This document shows positions 9,825 to 18,669 of a stretch of 64,000 bases of DNA, in pieces. Each line of letters begins with the position of its first letter. Position 1 is the stretch's first letter. Origin of the DNA: Acidimicrobiia bacterium (GTDB lineage Bacteria > Actinomycetota > Acidimicrobiia > UBA2766); assembly GCA_020850945.1 (NCBI GenBank), contig JADZDR010000050.1, positions 1 through 64,000 on the forward strand, given 5' to 3'. A program made the position numbers and the translations under genes. Under the pieces are notes generated by a model. It saw only the letters and a list, made by a program, of their open reading frames with translations. It was not told the DNA's origin and ran no database searches.

Positions 9825-11663
9825 ATGCCCGACGGCAGCATCGCCACCGCGGATCCGGAGAGACCGGTGCCGGCGCGTGCCCCGAACGGCGGAGACGCAG
9901 CCTCTCCCCGCAGGTCCGGCGGTATGAGACCCCTCCCCCCCGCCGCGGCCCTCTTCAGATGGGGGTCCCTCGCTCTCGCTGTCCTCCTGGCCGTGTTCGA
10001 CCCCGATGTCTCCCCCCTCGCAACGGCCGGGGCCGCCGTGTGCGGTCTCGCCCTCGTCGCCGCGCAGCCGCTGATGGAACGGCGGGTCATGCAGCGCCGC
10101 GGGATCGCCGCCGGCGTCGTCCTCGCCGAGGTCGTGGTCGTGTCGGCCGTCGTCGTCATGACCGGAACCTGGTCGAGCCCGTTCCTGCTCTTCGCCTTCG
10201 TACCGGTCCTCGACGCCGGGTTCCTCCTCGGCCTGCGGACTGCCATCGCGACCGCTGCCCTCGCCGGAGCCATCCCGGCCCTCACCGTCGCCACGACCCC
10301 TCCGGTCTCCACCTCGGACTGGCAGGCGGCGGCCGTGTGGACCTTCTGCTGGCTCGTCGCCGGCGCTGTCGCCTCGTACGCCCGCAGTCAGGCCTCCGCT
10401 CTTGCCACATGGCAGCGGCTCCTCGACACGGAACGTCGCGAGTCGGCGCTGCGCCTCGCGAGCATCGAGGACGCCAACCTCCTCCTCGCGGAGCTGCACG
10501 AGCTCGCCATGACGCTGCCGGCGACTCTCGACTCGGAAGGACTCGTCGAGGCGACCCTCGACCGCGTGCAGGAGATCTTCCCCTCGAAGACCGCGGCCGT
10601 GATCGCCGTCGACGACACGCGCTTTCGGATCCTGGGTGCGCGAGGTGCGGCCCTGCCGATCGTGCCCATACCACGATCGGAAGCACCGCCACCCCTCCGC
10701 ATCGCAACCGAGCGCCCCGTCACTGCCGTGCACGTGGAGGCAGGCGCGACCTTGGATCCCGCAGCCGGATCCCTCCTCTACGTGCCGCTGCGGAGTGAGG
10801 GCACGACGATCGGGGTTCTCGCGCTCGAGGACGACGACCCCGAGCGATTCGGCACGGACGACATCGCGCTCCTGTCAGGCTTTGCCGGGCCCGTCGCCGT
10901 GTCACTCGAGAATGCCCGCCTCTTCTCGCGCCTGCGCGCCCTGGCCACGTCCGAGGAGCGATCTCGGATCGCGAGGGAGCTCCACGACCGTACGGCACAG
11001 CACCTCGCCGCGATCGCATTCGAGCTCGACGTCCTCGCCCGCCGTGCGTCGAAGGCAGCGACCCGCACGGCCTCGCGGCTGGAGGCTGGCTCGCTCGACT
11101 CTGATGCCGCCGCAGCCGAGCTTGCCGCGACGACGCAGGCACCCTCACCGCCGGAATCCGGAACCGACACCGACCTCGTGTCCGAGATCGACACCCTCTC
11201 GAAGGAGATCCGGAGGGCCATCGAGGACCTGCGGATCACGATCGGCGACCTCCGTACCGACGTAACGGAACAGCGGGGTCTCATAGAGCTCCTGCGTGAG
11301 CACGCCCCCGCCGTGGCGGCGAAGGCCCGTATGCAGGTCGAGCTCGCGCTTCCCCCGGACGGAGTCCGCCTGCCCCTGCCGCAGGAACGGGAGCTGTGGC
11401 GCATCTGCCAGGAGGCCATCGGCAACATCGTCAAGCACTCCGACACCGAGACGTTCAAAGTCGCGTTTCATGTGACCCGCGAAACAGCCGATCTCCGTAT
11501 CGAAGACACCGGCTGTGGATTCGACCCCCGCATCTCCAAGCCCGGGCATTTCGGTCTCACGGGAATGTCGGAGCGGGCGGAGGCGATAGGGGCCGAGTTC
11601 AGCCTGGAGAGCGTGCAGGGACAAGGGACAGAGGTCTACGTCACTCTCCGGAGAAGGACATGA
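9825..11663 (+). CDS. NarL-family sensor histidine kinase with GAF domain
   Basis: A 612-residue membrane sensor kinase. After a polar N-terminal tail it has several hydrophobic segments (about residues 40-150), then a GAF-type domain (about 190-360, containing SLLYVPLRSEGTTIGVLALED). The HisKA_3 dimerisation helix follows, with the phospho-acceptor in RELHDRTAQHL. It ends with a HATPase domain (QEAIGNIVKHS, IEDTGCGFD, GLTGMSERAEAIGA). An Ala/Thr/Ser-rich insert sits between the two HisKA_3 helices. ATG 9825 is preceded by a purine-rich GGAGAGG stretch at a long distance; an ATG at 9924 is an alternative. The response regulator starts 10 nt downstream. The signal is unknown. Confidence 0.9.
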   Translation: MPDGSIATADPERPVPARAPNGGDAASPRRSGGMRPLPPAAALFRWGSLALAVLLAVFDPDVSPLATAGAAVCGLALVAAQPLMERRVMQRRGIAAGVVLAEVVVVSAVVVMTGTWSSPFLLFAFVPVLDAGFLLGLRTAIATAALAGAIPALTVATTPPVSTSDWQAAAVWTFCWLVAGAVASYARSQASALATWQRLLDTERRESALRLASIEDANLLLAELHELAMTLPATLDSEGLVEATLDRVQEIFPSKTAAVIAVDDTRFRILGARGAALPIVPIPRSEAPPPLRIATERPVTAVHVEAGATLDPAAGSLLYVPLRSEGTTIGVLALEDDDPERFGTDDIALLSGFAGPVAVSLENARLFSRLRALATSEERSRIARELHDRTAQHLAAIAFELDVLARRASKAATRTASRLEAGSLDSDAAAAELAATTQAPSPPESGTDTDLVSEIDTLSKEIRRAIEDLRITIGDLRTDVTEQRGLIELLREHAPAVAAKARMQVELALPPDGVRLPLPQERELWRICQEAIGNIVKHSDTETFKVAFHVTRETADLRIEDTGCGFDPRISKPGHFGLTGMSERAEAIGAEFSLESVQGQGTEVYVTLRRRT

Positions 11664-11673
11664 CGGAGGAGAC

Positions 11674-12321
11674 ATGATACGAGTACTGCTCGTGGACGAT
11701 CATGCCCTGGTGCGGGACGGCCTTCGCCGTGGGCTCTCCACCGAGGACGATCTCGAGATAGTCGGCGAAGCCGGGGACGGCGAGGCCGCGATCGCGGCCG
11801 TGGACACGTGCGCTCCCGATGTCGTCCTCATGGACGTCTCGATGCCGGTGTGCGACGGCGTAGAGGCAACGAAGCGCCTGCGTCGCAATCGGCCCGATCT
11901 GCCGGTGGTGATGCTCACGATGCACGGCGACTCGGCAACGCTCACATCGGCGATCCGGGCGGGTGCGAACGGCTATCTCCTCAAGGACGCCCGTATCGAG
12001 GAGGTCGCCGACGCGATCCGCACAGCCGCACGCGGAGACACGGCCCTCACACCCGAGCTCGCGACATCCATGCTCCACGAGTTCCGCCGCCTCGCCAGTG
12101 GCGACCAGCGGGAGGCAGGCCCGGTACTCACCAAACGCGAGGAGGAGGTCCTCCAGCTCGTCGCCGACGGCCTCTCCACGCAGGAGGTGGCCGAACGCCT
12201 CTACATCTCGATCAAGACGGTGAAGAACCACCTCGCCAGCATCTACGACAAACTCGACGCGTCCGACCGCACGCAGGCGGTCGTGCAGGGCGTGAAGCTC
12301 GGCATCATCCGCATCGACTGA
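11674..12321 (+). CDS. NarL/LuxR-family response regulator
   Basis: A 215-residue two-component regulator. The receiver domain has the acidic pair VDDH near residues 8-9, the phospho-accepting Asp54 in LMDVSMP, and Lys in LLKDA. The C-terminal LuxR-type helix-turn-helix (about 150-195) includes LTKREEEVLQLVADGLS and VKNHLASIYDKL. The ATG follows GGAGGA at short spacing, 10 nt after the kinase gene, so the two form one operon. It converges on rpsA with a 10-nt gap. Confidence 0.95.
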   Translation: MIRVLLVDDHALVRDGLRRGLSTEDDLEIVGEAGDGEAAIAAVDTCAPDVVLMDVSMPVCDGVEATKRLRRNRPDLPVVMLTMHGDSATLTSAIRAGANGYLLKDARIEEVADAIRTAARGDTALTPELATSMLHEFRRLASGDQREAGPVLTKREEEVLQLVADGLSTQEVAERLYISIKTVKNHLASIYDKLDASDRTQAVVQGVKLGIIRID

Positions 12322-12331
12322 GTGGGTTGCC

Positions 12332-13663
12332 TCAGTCGTCGCCGTTCTGCTGTTCGACGAGTTGGTCGCGCAGCTCACCGAGGGTCTCGGAGTGCTCCTC
12401 GCCGATGCGGTAACCGGTGTCCCCCGTGTACGTGGGCCGGCGCTCGGGCCGCTGCTCCTTCTCGCGGGGCTCGGCCGACTTGTAGACGCTCTCGTCGAAA
12501 CCGCCGGACGTCTTGCCGCCGGCCTGCTTGATCGAGAGCGAGATGCGGCGCCGGGCGAGGTCGACGTCGATGATCTTCACGTCGACCTCCTCGCCGACGT
12601 GGACGACCTGGTCGGGCAACTCGACATGCTCCTCGCTCATCTCCGAGATGTGGACGAGGCCCTCGATGCCCTCTGAGACCGAGACGAAAGCGCCGAACGG
12701 AACGAGCTTCGTGACCTTGCCCTTCACGACGTCGTTGACGGCGTGCTCGCGGGCGAAGGCCTCCCACGGATCCTCCTGGCATGCCTTGAGGGAGAGGCTG
12801 ATGCGCTCGCGTTCGAGGTCGACGTCGAGGACCCGGACGCGGACCTGGTCGCCGACACTCACGACGGAGCCGGGGTGGTCGACGTGCTTCCACGACAGCT
12901 CGGACACGTGAACGAGGCCGTCCATGCCGCCGAGATCGACGAACGCCCCGAAGTTCACGACACTCGACACAACGCCGTCGCGATCTTCACCTACGGCGAG
13001 GTTGTCGAGGAACTCGTGGCGCTGCTCGGCCTGCGTCTCCTCGAGGAAGGCGCGACGCGAGAGCACGACGTTGTTGCGGTTCTTGTCGAGCTCGATGATC
13101 TTGCACTCGAGCTCCTGGCCGACGAAGGGTTGGAGGTCGCGTACGCGACGCAGGTCGACGAGAGATGCGGGGAGGAAGCCACGCAGGCCGACGTCGAGGA
13201 TGAGGCCGCCCTTCACGACCTCGATCACCGGTCCGGAGACGATCCCGTCGCCTTCCTTGACCTCCTCGATCCTGCCCCACGCTCGCTCGTACTGTGCCCG
13301 CTTCTTGGAGAGGCGGAGGCGGCCGTCCTTGTCCTCCTTCTCCTGGACGAGGGCCTCGATCCACTCGCCGAGCTCCACCTCTTCCTCGGGGTTCACGTCG
13401 TTGCGGATCGAGAGCTCGCTCGCCGGGATGTATCCCTCGGACTTGTAACCGATGTCGAGGAGGATCTCGTCCTTGTCGATCCGCACGACCTGGCCCTCGA
13501 CGAGGGTGCCGTCCTCGACAGCGACCAGCGACTCCTCGACTGCGGCATCGAGCAGCTCGAGGGGGATGTCGTACTCGATGATCGGACGGGTTGCCCGTTC
13601 GGACGGCTCGATCGTCGCCTGTGCCGTCTGGCCGGTGGTCTCTTCGGTTGTCTCGTCTGTCAT
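12332..13663 (-). CDS. rpsA: 30S ribosomal protein S1
   Basis: S1 binds single-stranded mRNA on the 30S subunit. The 443-residue protein has an acidic Thr/Glu-rich N-terminus and four S1 (OB-fold) repeats. They begin near LVEGQVVRIDKDEILLDIGY, GPVIEVVKGGLILDVGLRG, DGVVSSVVNFGAFVDLGG and GKVTKLVPFGAFVSVSE. Four repeats is the usual number in actinobacteria, against six in E. coli. The C-terminal tail is charged. ATG 13663 was chosen because repeats begin shortly after it. A candidate promoter lies about 130 nt upstream. Confidence 0.97.
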   Translation of the reverse strand: MTDETTEETTGQTAQATIEPSERATRPIIEYDIPLELLDAAVEESLVAVEDGTLVEGQVVRIDKDEILLDIGYKSEGYIPASELSIRNDVNPEEEVELGEWIEALVQEKEDKDGRLRLSKKRAQYERAWGRIEEVKEGDGIVSGPVIEVVKGGLILDVGLRGFLPASLVDLRRVRDLQPFVGQELECKIIELDKNRNNVVLSRRAFLEETQAEQRHEFLDNLAVGEDRDGVVSSVVNFGAFVDLGGMDGLVHVSELSWKHVDHPGSVVSVGDQVRVRVLDVDLERERISLSLKACQEDPWEAFAREHAVNDVVKGKVTKLVPFGAFVSVSEGIEGLVHISEMSEEHVELPDQVVHVGEEVDVKIIDVDLARRRISLSIKQAGGKTSGGFDESVYKSAEPREKEQRPERRPTYTGDTGYRIGEEHSETLGELRDQLVEQQNGDD

Positions 13664-14053
13664 ATGTCTTCTCGGTCGGCTCTCGGTCGCAAGTCGGGGC
13701 TCACCTCCCGCTTGGGTCTGGTGTGCGACCTTCGACTCGAGAGCCAAGAGGCAGTTCACAGCGGGTACGCGAGCAGTCGGGCCCGGTTCGGGCCGAACCG
13801 CGAGCGTAGCACCACGCCGCTTCGAGGGCAGCCTCCGGTGTGGCCCGCAGGGCAGGATCGCAGCCGCGGCGCACAGAACCTCACGGAGACACGAGACCTG
13901 CGGGTGTGTCCGACATCGCCTGCCCTACCGAGTGTGACAGTGCCGGCACCGACATCTCCCAAACCCCCCACGAACGAGAAGCACGAACCCGTACCCGAGA
14001 CGGACGGCGACGGTGCAGACGCGCCGGCCCACTCCCCCGCCGAGGAGGCGATC
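13664..14053. other. Shared 390-bp upstream region of rpsA and flippase gene
   Basis: No gene is seen here. On the reverse strand it carries a candidate rpsA promoter (13803-13831) and an 8-bp-arm palindrome (13784-13800) at the predicted transcription start. This gives an rpsA leader of about 130 nt. The forward strand is open from well upstream, so the flippase start could lie further left (GTG 13934 or 13940) than annotated. Confidence 0.5.
13803..13831 (-). promoter_or_regulatory. Candidate rpsA promoter
   Basis: On the reverse strand a CTGCCC -35-like hexamer (13826-13831) is followed by 17 nt and a TACGCT -10 hexamer (13803-13808). The 17-nt spacer is ideal for the housekeeping sigma factor, and TACGCT recurs before other genes in the window. 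The palindrome 13784-13800 straddles the expected start point. Confidence 0.45.
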
Positions 14054-15616
14054 GTGATCGGCGCGGGCATCGATGCCATGGGGGCGGAGGACGTCGCTGA
14101 GCGCATCGTCGCCGAGGACCTCCGGCTCGAGGACAAGGGGGACCTGGCCAAACGCACCTCACGTGGTGCGGGCTGGTCACTCATGTCGAGCATCGTCGTG
14201 CAGAGCTCCTTTGTCGTACAGGCATTCGTCCTCCCCTTCTTCCTGTCCCCCGCGGACTACGCCCTGTGGGCCCTGGCGTATGTCGTCGCGTTCATCGGAA
14301 TCCAGATGCGGGACCTCTCGCTCGGCATGAAGGTCGTGCAGGACAAGGACCGTTCGCGTGAGGATGCGTTCCGTGTCGCGTTCACGCTCGAGAGCATGCT
14401 CGGCGCGGGTGGTGCCCTGGTCATCGCCGCTTTCGCCCCGATCCTCGGCCTCGTGCACGGGAGCACCACGCTGACCGTCCTCGTCCTCGCGCTCGCGCCC
14501 TCCGCCTTCGGCGGCACGATCGCCCTTCCGCAGTGGATGTTGATGCGCGACATGCGCTTCGCTGCGAGGGGGATCGCCCTCGCCCTCTCGACCATGATCT
14601 CGATCGCATGCACGCTCTGGGCGGCCATCTCCGGCTGGGGTGTGTGGTCGATCGTCGTGAGCATCTACGTGAGCCAGGTCATGCTCCTCGTCCTCCTCTG
14701 GCCCATCGCCCGCATCCGGCCCGGATTCAAGTGGGACAGGCAGGCGTTCCGGCAGTACCTGGACTTCGGTTGGCCCCTCTGGGCGGCGAGCCTCACACTC
14801 GGGTTCTTCAACTTCGTCGTCGTGAACGCGCTCGCCATGCTCTTCGACGCCCAGGTGGTCGGCTACTACCAGCGTGTGTGGACCCTCATCGGCGCGTCGT
14901 GGCTCGTCACGATGCAGATGGCATCCGCCCTCTACCCCGCCGTGGTGAGAGTCGGCCTCCAGGCCGAGACGCTGCGCCGCGTGTACGTCGTGGTCAACAG
15001 GCTCATCATGACGATGATGACCCCGATCGCGTTCACGCTCGCCTTCTTCGGCGCCGCCCTCGCGACCGTGTGGGGCCCGGAGTGGGCCGACTTCGGACCG
15101 TACGTACAGGTCACAGCGACCTTCTTCGTGTTCGGCTCGCTCGCCATCGACTGGGAGAACTACTACAGGGCGAAGGGGAACACGCGACCGATGTTCATCG
15201 TCTACCTCCTCCTCGTCGCGTTCCTGCCCGTCTTCCTCGGCGCCGTCCTCCTCCTCGGCGAGGCCGGGATCTGGGTGGCGATCGCCCTCGTGAGCATCTA
15301 CCTCTACATCGCACGCTCGCACTTCGCCCAGAAGCTCCTCGGCCGCGTCTCGGTGCTCATCGCGGTCTGGCAGCAACTCGTCACAGCCGGGCTCGTCTTC
15401 GGGGCAGCGTGGCTCGTCGCCTCTGCCCTCGACATGTCGTCCTGGTCACTCTTCGGCCTGGGCGGGGAGGTCACGTTCGGAATCCTCGGAGCCGTCATCG
15501 GGTGGACGATCTACGTGCCGTTCGTCCTCCTCACGCAGCGCAGGCTGGCCCGCTTCGTGTTCAACGCCGTGCGGGGGAAGCCGACAGGCGGGTTGAGGTC
15601 CCTCCTCGCCTCCTGA
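14054..15616 (+). CDS. Oligosaccharide flippase / polysaccharide biosynthesis membrane protein
   Basis: A polytopic membrane protein of the MOP flippase superfamily (Wzx/MurJ-like fold), about 520 residues. A charged N-terminal tail of about 45 residues precedes roughly 12-14 hydrophobic segments, beginning at SSIVVQSSFVVQAFVLPFFL. The pattern LSPADYALWALAYVVAFIG and the repeated short loops fit lipid-linked sugar exporters. GTG 14054 was chosen because GAGGAG lies 6 nt upstream; ATG 14078 and GTG 13934 are alternatives. A sugar nucleotidyltransferase follows at 16478 on the same strand, which suggests a role in surface glycan assembly. The substrate is unknown. Confidence 0.8.
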   Translation: MIGAGIDAMGAEDVAERIVAEDLRLEDKGDLAKRTSRGAGWSLMSSIVVQSSFVVQAFVLPFFLSPADYALWALAYVVAFIGIQMRDLSLGMKVVQDKDRSREDAFRVAFTLESMLGAGGALVIAAFAPILGLVHGSTTLTVLVLALAPSAFGGTIALPQWMLMRDMRFAARGIALALSTMISIACTLWAAISGWGVWSIVVSIYVSQVMLLVLLWPIARIRPGFKWDRQAFRQYLDFGWPLWAASLTLGFFNFVVVNALAMLFDAQVVGYYQRVWTLIGASWLVTMQMASALYPAVVRVGLQAETLRRVYVVVNRLIMTMMTPIAFTLAFFGAALATVWGPEWADFGPYVQVTATFFVFGSLAIDWENYYRAKGNTRPMFIVYLLLVAFLPVFLGAVLLLGEAGIWVAIALVSIYLYIARSHFAQKLLGRVSVLIAVWQQLVTAGLVFGAAWLVASALDMSSWSLFGLGGEVTFGILGAVIGWTIYVPFVLLTQRRLARFVFNAVRGKPTGGLRSLLAS

Positions 15617-15633
15617 CCGCATCGAGGCCCCAC

Positions 15634-16398
15634 TCACCTCCCGTCCTGGTGGTCTCGCGCACGTCGGGCGAGGAGGAGGAACTCCGCTGCGCGCGTGGTC
15701 GGCCCCGCGTCCGTGAAGGACCCCGGATCCACACCGTAGATGCCTTCGGCCTCGAGGCCGGCGATCCGCGCCATGAGCTCGAGCTCCTGGGGTGTGTAAC
15801 AGCGTGTGTGCATCTCGACGCGCTGCGTCTCCCCTGCCTCGTTGCGGAGCTCGGCGACCTCGTGGAAGAGACCGGATGCCGGATCGAACCCATGGTCCCC
15901 CTCCTCGAGACGGAGCACGGCGAAGAAGGCGGAGAACGCCGACAGGGCGAGGTGACCGCCGGGGCGCAGGGCCGCGGTCAGCCGTGTGAGGATGCCGAGG
16001 TCGGCGTCCACGCCACCACCGGCGAGCCCGAAACCTCCCTCGCACAGGCAGACGACGGCGTCGTAGCTACCGTCGGTCTCGAGGCTGCGCAGGTCGCCGA
16101 CGCGCAGGTCGACATCCAGACCGGCTGCGGCGGCATCGGCGCGGGCGATCTCGATGAACGCGGGCGCGATGTCGATTCCCGTCACCGACACCCCGCGCCG
16201 CGCGAACTCCAACGTATGGCGGCCCGGTCCGCAGCCGGCGTCGAGGAGACGCGGCGCCGGGGAGGACGTTGGATCGAGGCGGAGGCGAGGCAGGAGCCAG
16301 TCCACCTCCTGCACGGTCCCGAGCGTGAACGCGTTGCGCAGGTAGGCGCGACCGAGGAAAGCCGCGACGGGTTCGTACCAGTGGGCCTGCTCAGTCAC
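15634..16398 (-). CDS. Class I SAM-dependent methyltransferase
   Basis: A 254-residue predicted methyltransferase. The AdoMet-binding motif I is LLDAGCGPGRHTLEFARRG, followed by the acidic post-I GIDIAPAF and DLRSLETDGSYDAVVCL at motif II. The C-terminal part after LRPGGHLALSAFS is variable and probably sets the substrate, which is not predictable. GTG 16398 was chosen because AGGAGG lies 5 nt upstream. It is convergent with the flippase gene and divergent from the nucleotidyltransferase. Confidence 0.88.
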   Translation of the reverse strand: MTEQAHWYEPVAAFLGRAYLRNAFTLGTVQEVDWLLPRLRLDPTSSPAPRLLDAGCGPGRHTLEFARRGVSVTGIDIAPAFIEIARADAAAAGLDVDLRVGDLRSLETDGSYDAVVCLCEGGFGLAGGGVDADLGILTRLTAALRPGGHLALSAFSAFFAVLRLEEGDHGFDPASGLFHEVAELRNEAGETQRVEMHTRCYTPQELELMARIAGLEAEGIYGVDPGSFTDAGPTTRAAEFLLLARRARDHQDGR

Positions 16399-16477
16399 CA
16401 CCGCCTCCTGACGAGGGCTCGCAGCCCTGCGCCTGGACTCGGATACGGGCGTGCGCGACACGTTACACTGCGGCCCT

Positions 16478-17200
16478 ATGCGGCCCACGACCGCCGTCGT
16501 CCTTGCCGCGGGCAGGGGCACGCGCATGCGGCGCACCGATCTCCCCAAGCCCCTCGTGCCTGTCGCCGGCCGCCCCATGCTCGACCATGTGCTCGACGGC
16601 CTCGCCGCTGCCGGCTTCGCACGAGTCGCGCTCGTGATCGGGCATCTCGGCGGGATGATCAGGGATCACGTCGGCACGACTCATGCGGGTTCGGAGATCA
16701 CCTACGTCGTGCAGGAGAGCCTCGACGGCACAGCCGCGGCTCTCGCGTGCGCGTCCGCGACGATCGATCGCACGGCGGACGTGCTCCTCACGTGGTGCGA
16801 CATCTTCGTCGCCCCCGCGTGGTACACCATGCTGGCCACGGCGTGGGGTGCGCGCAGCGGTCTCGACATGCTCACCACCGTCATCGAGGGTGACCCTTCC
16901 CGCGGGGCAGGCGTCACGTTCGACGCCGACCTCGCGATGACGGCGTTCGTCGAGAAGCCGCCGGGAATCACGCGTGGCTGGGCGGACGGGGGCGTGAGCA
17001 TCCTCTCGCCCTACGCGCGGGATGTCATGGCGCAAGTCGAGCCGTCCGCCCGCGGTGAACGCGAGATCGCCACAGGCATCACCCGTCTCCTCGGCGAGGG
17101 ACGAAAGGTCGGCGTGGAGCGGTACACGGGACCCTGGGCGGATCTCGGTACACCCGAGGCGGTGAGCCGTGCCGAGAAGGAGTTCGCCGAGCTCCTGTGA
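16478..17200 (+). CDS. Sugar-phosphate nucleotidyltransferase
   Basis: A 240-residue NTP-transferase-fold enzyme that would join a sugar-1-phosphate to an NTP. The signature VVLAAGRGTRMRRTDLPKPL followed by VPVAGRPML marks the nucleotide-binding loop and catalytic Lys. TWCDIF fits the metal-binding Asp region, and EKP(P) and WADLGTPEA fit the sugar-binding side. It lacks the C-terminal left-handed helix of GlmU. TACACT (16464-16469) lies 8 nt before the ATG and there is no Shine-Dalgarno, so the gene is probably leaderless. It may supply the flippase-linked glycan pathway. Confidence 0.88.
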   Translation: MRPTTAVVLAAGRGTRMRRTDLPKPLVPVAGRPMLDHVLDGLAAAGFARVALVIGHLGGMIRDHVGTTHAGSEITYVVQESLDGTAAALACASATIDRTADVLLTWCDIFVAPAWYTMLATAWGARSGLDMLTTVIEGDPSRGAGVTFDADLAMTAFVEKPPGITRGWADGGVSILSPYARDVMAQVEPSARGEREIATGITRLLGEGRKVGVERYTGPWADLGTPEAVSRAEKEFAELL

Positions 17201-17236
17201 CGGGGGCCCGCTCGCGGCTCCTACGCTGGGAGTCAC

Positions 17237-18283
17237 ATGGACCCGAGCCCCGGCACCGTGACGCTCGAACCGGACGGCGCCCTCGACCTCATCGCCGATC
17301 TGCTCGAGCGCGACCTCTCACCGGGCCATCGCGTGCGGGCGTTCCGCAACGCGGCCCAGGTCGCCCGCGAGGTGGGCGTGGAGGAGTTGCGGCAGCGGGC
17401 AGCCCGCCACTCCCTCACGGATCTGCCGGGGATCGGCGAGAAGACCGCACGGGTCATCGAGCAGGCGCTCGCCTCCGAGGTGCCCGATTACCTCGCGAAG
17501 CTCGCCCAGCCCGCCCTGAAGCCCAGGTCCGCGGAGTCGGCTGCGATCCTTGCCGCCCTGCAGGGTGACTGTCACTGCCACACGGGCGCCTCCGACGGGT
17601 CCGGCAGCGTGGAGGACATGGCGCGGGCCGCGGCACGGCGCGGCCAGACCTGGCTCGCGATCACCGACCACTCGGGCGGGCTCGAGATCGCGAACGGCCT
17701 CGGCGTGGAGCGGCTCGAGACGCAGATCGAGGAGGTCCGGGACGTGACCGCACGCCTCGCCCCCTTCCGCGTGCTCACGGGGTGCGAGGTCGACATCCTC
17801 GAGGATGGCAGCCTCGACCACCCCGACGAGGTCCTCGCCCGCCTCGACGTCGTCGTGGCCAGTGTGCATTCACGCTTCCGCCAGGATCGTGCCACGATGA
17901 CGCGGCGCCTCGTCAGTGCCCTCATGAACCCGCACGTGGACGTGCTCGGCCATCCGACGGGGCGCATGACCCGTGGCTCCTACGAGCGGCCTCCCTACGA
18001 CTTCGACCACGACGTCGTGTTCGCGGCCGCCGCACATCTCGACAAGGCGGTGGAGATCAACGCCCGGCCCGAGCGCCTCGACCCGCCCGTGGACCTCCTC
18101 CGTCTCGTGCGCGACGCGGGCGCGAAGGTCGCGATCGATGCCGATGCGCACGCCTGGTTCCAGCTCGACTGGCAGGTGCTGGGTTGTGACCTCGCCGCGG
18201 ATGCGGGCCTGCCCCTCGACCGCATCGTCAACACGTGGGACACCGACTCCCTTCTCGCCTGGGCGGCATCGCATGCCGCCTGA
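17237..18283 (+). CDS. PHP-domain phosphoesterase with helix-hairpin-helix module (PolX-like C-terminus)
   Basis: A 348-residue protein. The N-terminal about 95 residues hold a helix-hairpin-helix (LTDLPGIGEKTARVIEQAL) like the DNA-binding modules of family X polymerases. The remainder is a PHP domain with metal ligands visible in GDCHCHTGASDGS, AITDHS, GCEVDIL, ASVHSRF, LGHPTGRM and DADAH. It looks like the C-terminal half of a bacterial PolX without the polymerase domain, so a nuclease or phosphatase acting on DNA ends is plausible. GGGAG precedes the ATG, and TACGCT lies 9 nt upstream. It stands just upstream of Ku and LigD. Confidence 0.85.
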   Translation: MDPSPGTVTLEPDGALDLIADLLERDLSPGHRVRAFRNAAQVAREVGVEELRQRAARHSLTDLPGIGEKTARVIEQALASEVPDYLAKLAQPALKPRSAESAAILAALQGDCHCHTGASDGSGSVEDMARAAARRGQTWLAITDHSGGLEIANGLGVERLETQIEEVRDVTARLAPFRVLTGCEVDILEDGSLDHPDEVLARLDVVVASVHSRFRQDRATMTRRLVSALMNPHVDVLGHPTGRMTRGSYERPPYDFDHDVVFAAAAHLDKAVEINARPERLDPPVDLLRLVRDAGAKVAIDADAHAWFQLDWQVLGCDLAADAGLPLDRIVNTWDTDSLLAWAASHAA

Positions 18284-18328
18284 TGCCCACCCGGCCCACG
18301 CCCGGAAACGACCTGGTATCGTCCCGGC

Positions 18329-18646
18329 ATGTTGACCAAGTGGTTCAAACGAGCGTTCGTCCTCACCCTCCTCTCGCTGTCGTTCGCAGCCGGATACAAG
18401 GTCGGCCGCATCCCCCGCGAGCAACGTCTGCGGTGGGCAGCGGCACTTGTACGCCGGTGGGCGCGGCGGATGCTCAGGCACTTCTCGAATCTCCCCGTGC
18501 TCGAGGAGCTGCGCGTGATCCGCACGCAGAACAACCGGATCCTCGGCCAGAACGAGACCATCTACCGCCAGAACGACAGGATCCTCGGGATCCTCGTGCG
18601 TGAGTTCGAGGCGCGCCCCGCCGTGCGCCTCCCCGAACACACCTGA
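18329..18646 (+). CDS. Small membrane-anchored protein, unknown function
   Basis: A 105-residue protein with one N-terminal hydrophobic segment (FVLTLLSLSFAAGYKVG) and an Arg-rich juxtamembrane stretch. The helical C-terminus repeats an N-x-RILGQN / QNDRILG pattern, which suggests a short coiled coil. No family is recognised. TATCGT lies 6 nt before the ATG, fitting a leaderless start. It is 23 nt upstream of ku and in the same direction, so it could be co-transcribed with it. Confidence 0.65.
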   Translation: MLTKWFKRAFVLTLLSLSFAAGYKVGRIPREQRLRWAAALVRRWARRMLRHFSNLPVLEELRVIRTQNNRILGQNETIYRQNDRILGILVREFEARPAVRLPEHT

Positions 18647-18669
18647 CGCGTCCACAAGGGGGGTAGCCC

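Noticed and set aside
12743-13933. Continuous + strand frame running through rpsA into the flippase gene
   Set aside because: The part opposite rpsA has no domain and no start signal. Only the portion from about 14054 encodes membrane segments.
14177-15376. A 399-codon - strand frame opposite the flippase gene
   Set aside because: It is extremely rich in Glu/Asp/Arg/His, typical of the complement of membrane-protein codons. No motif was seen.
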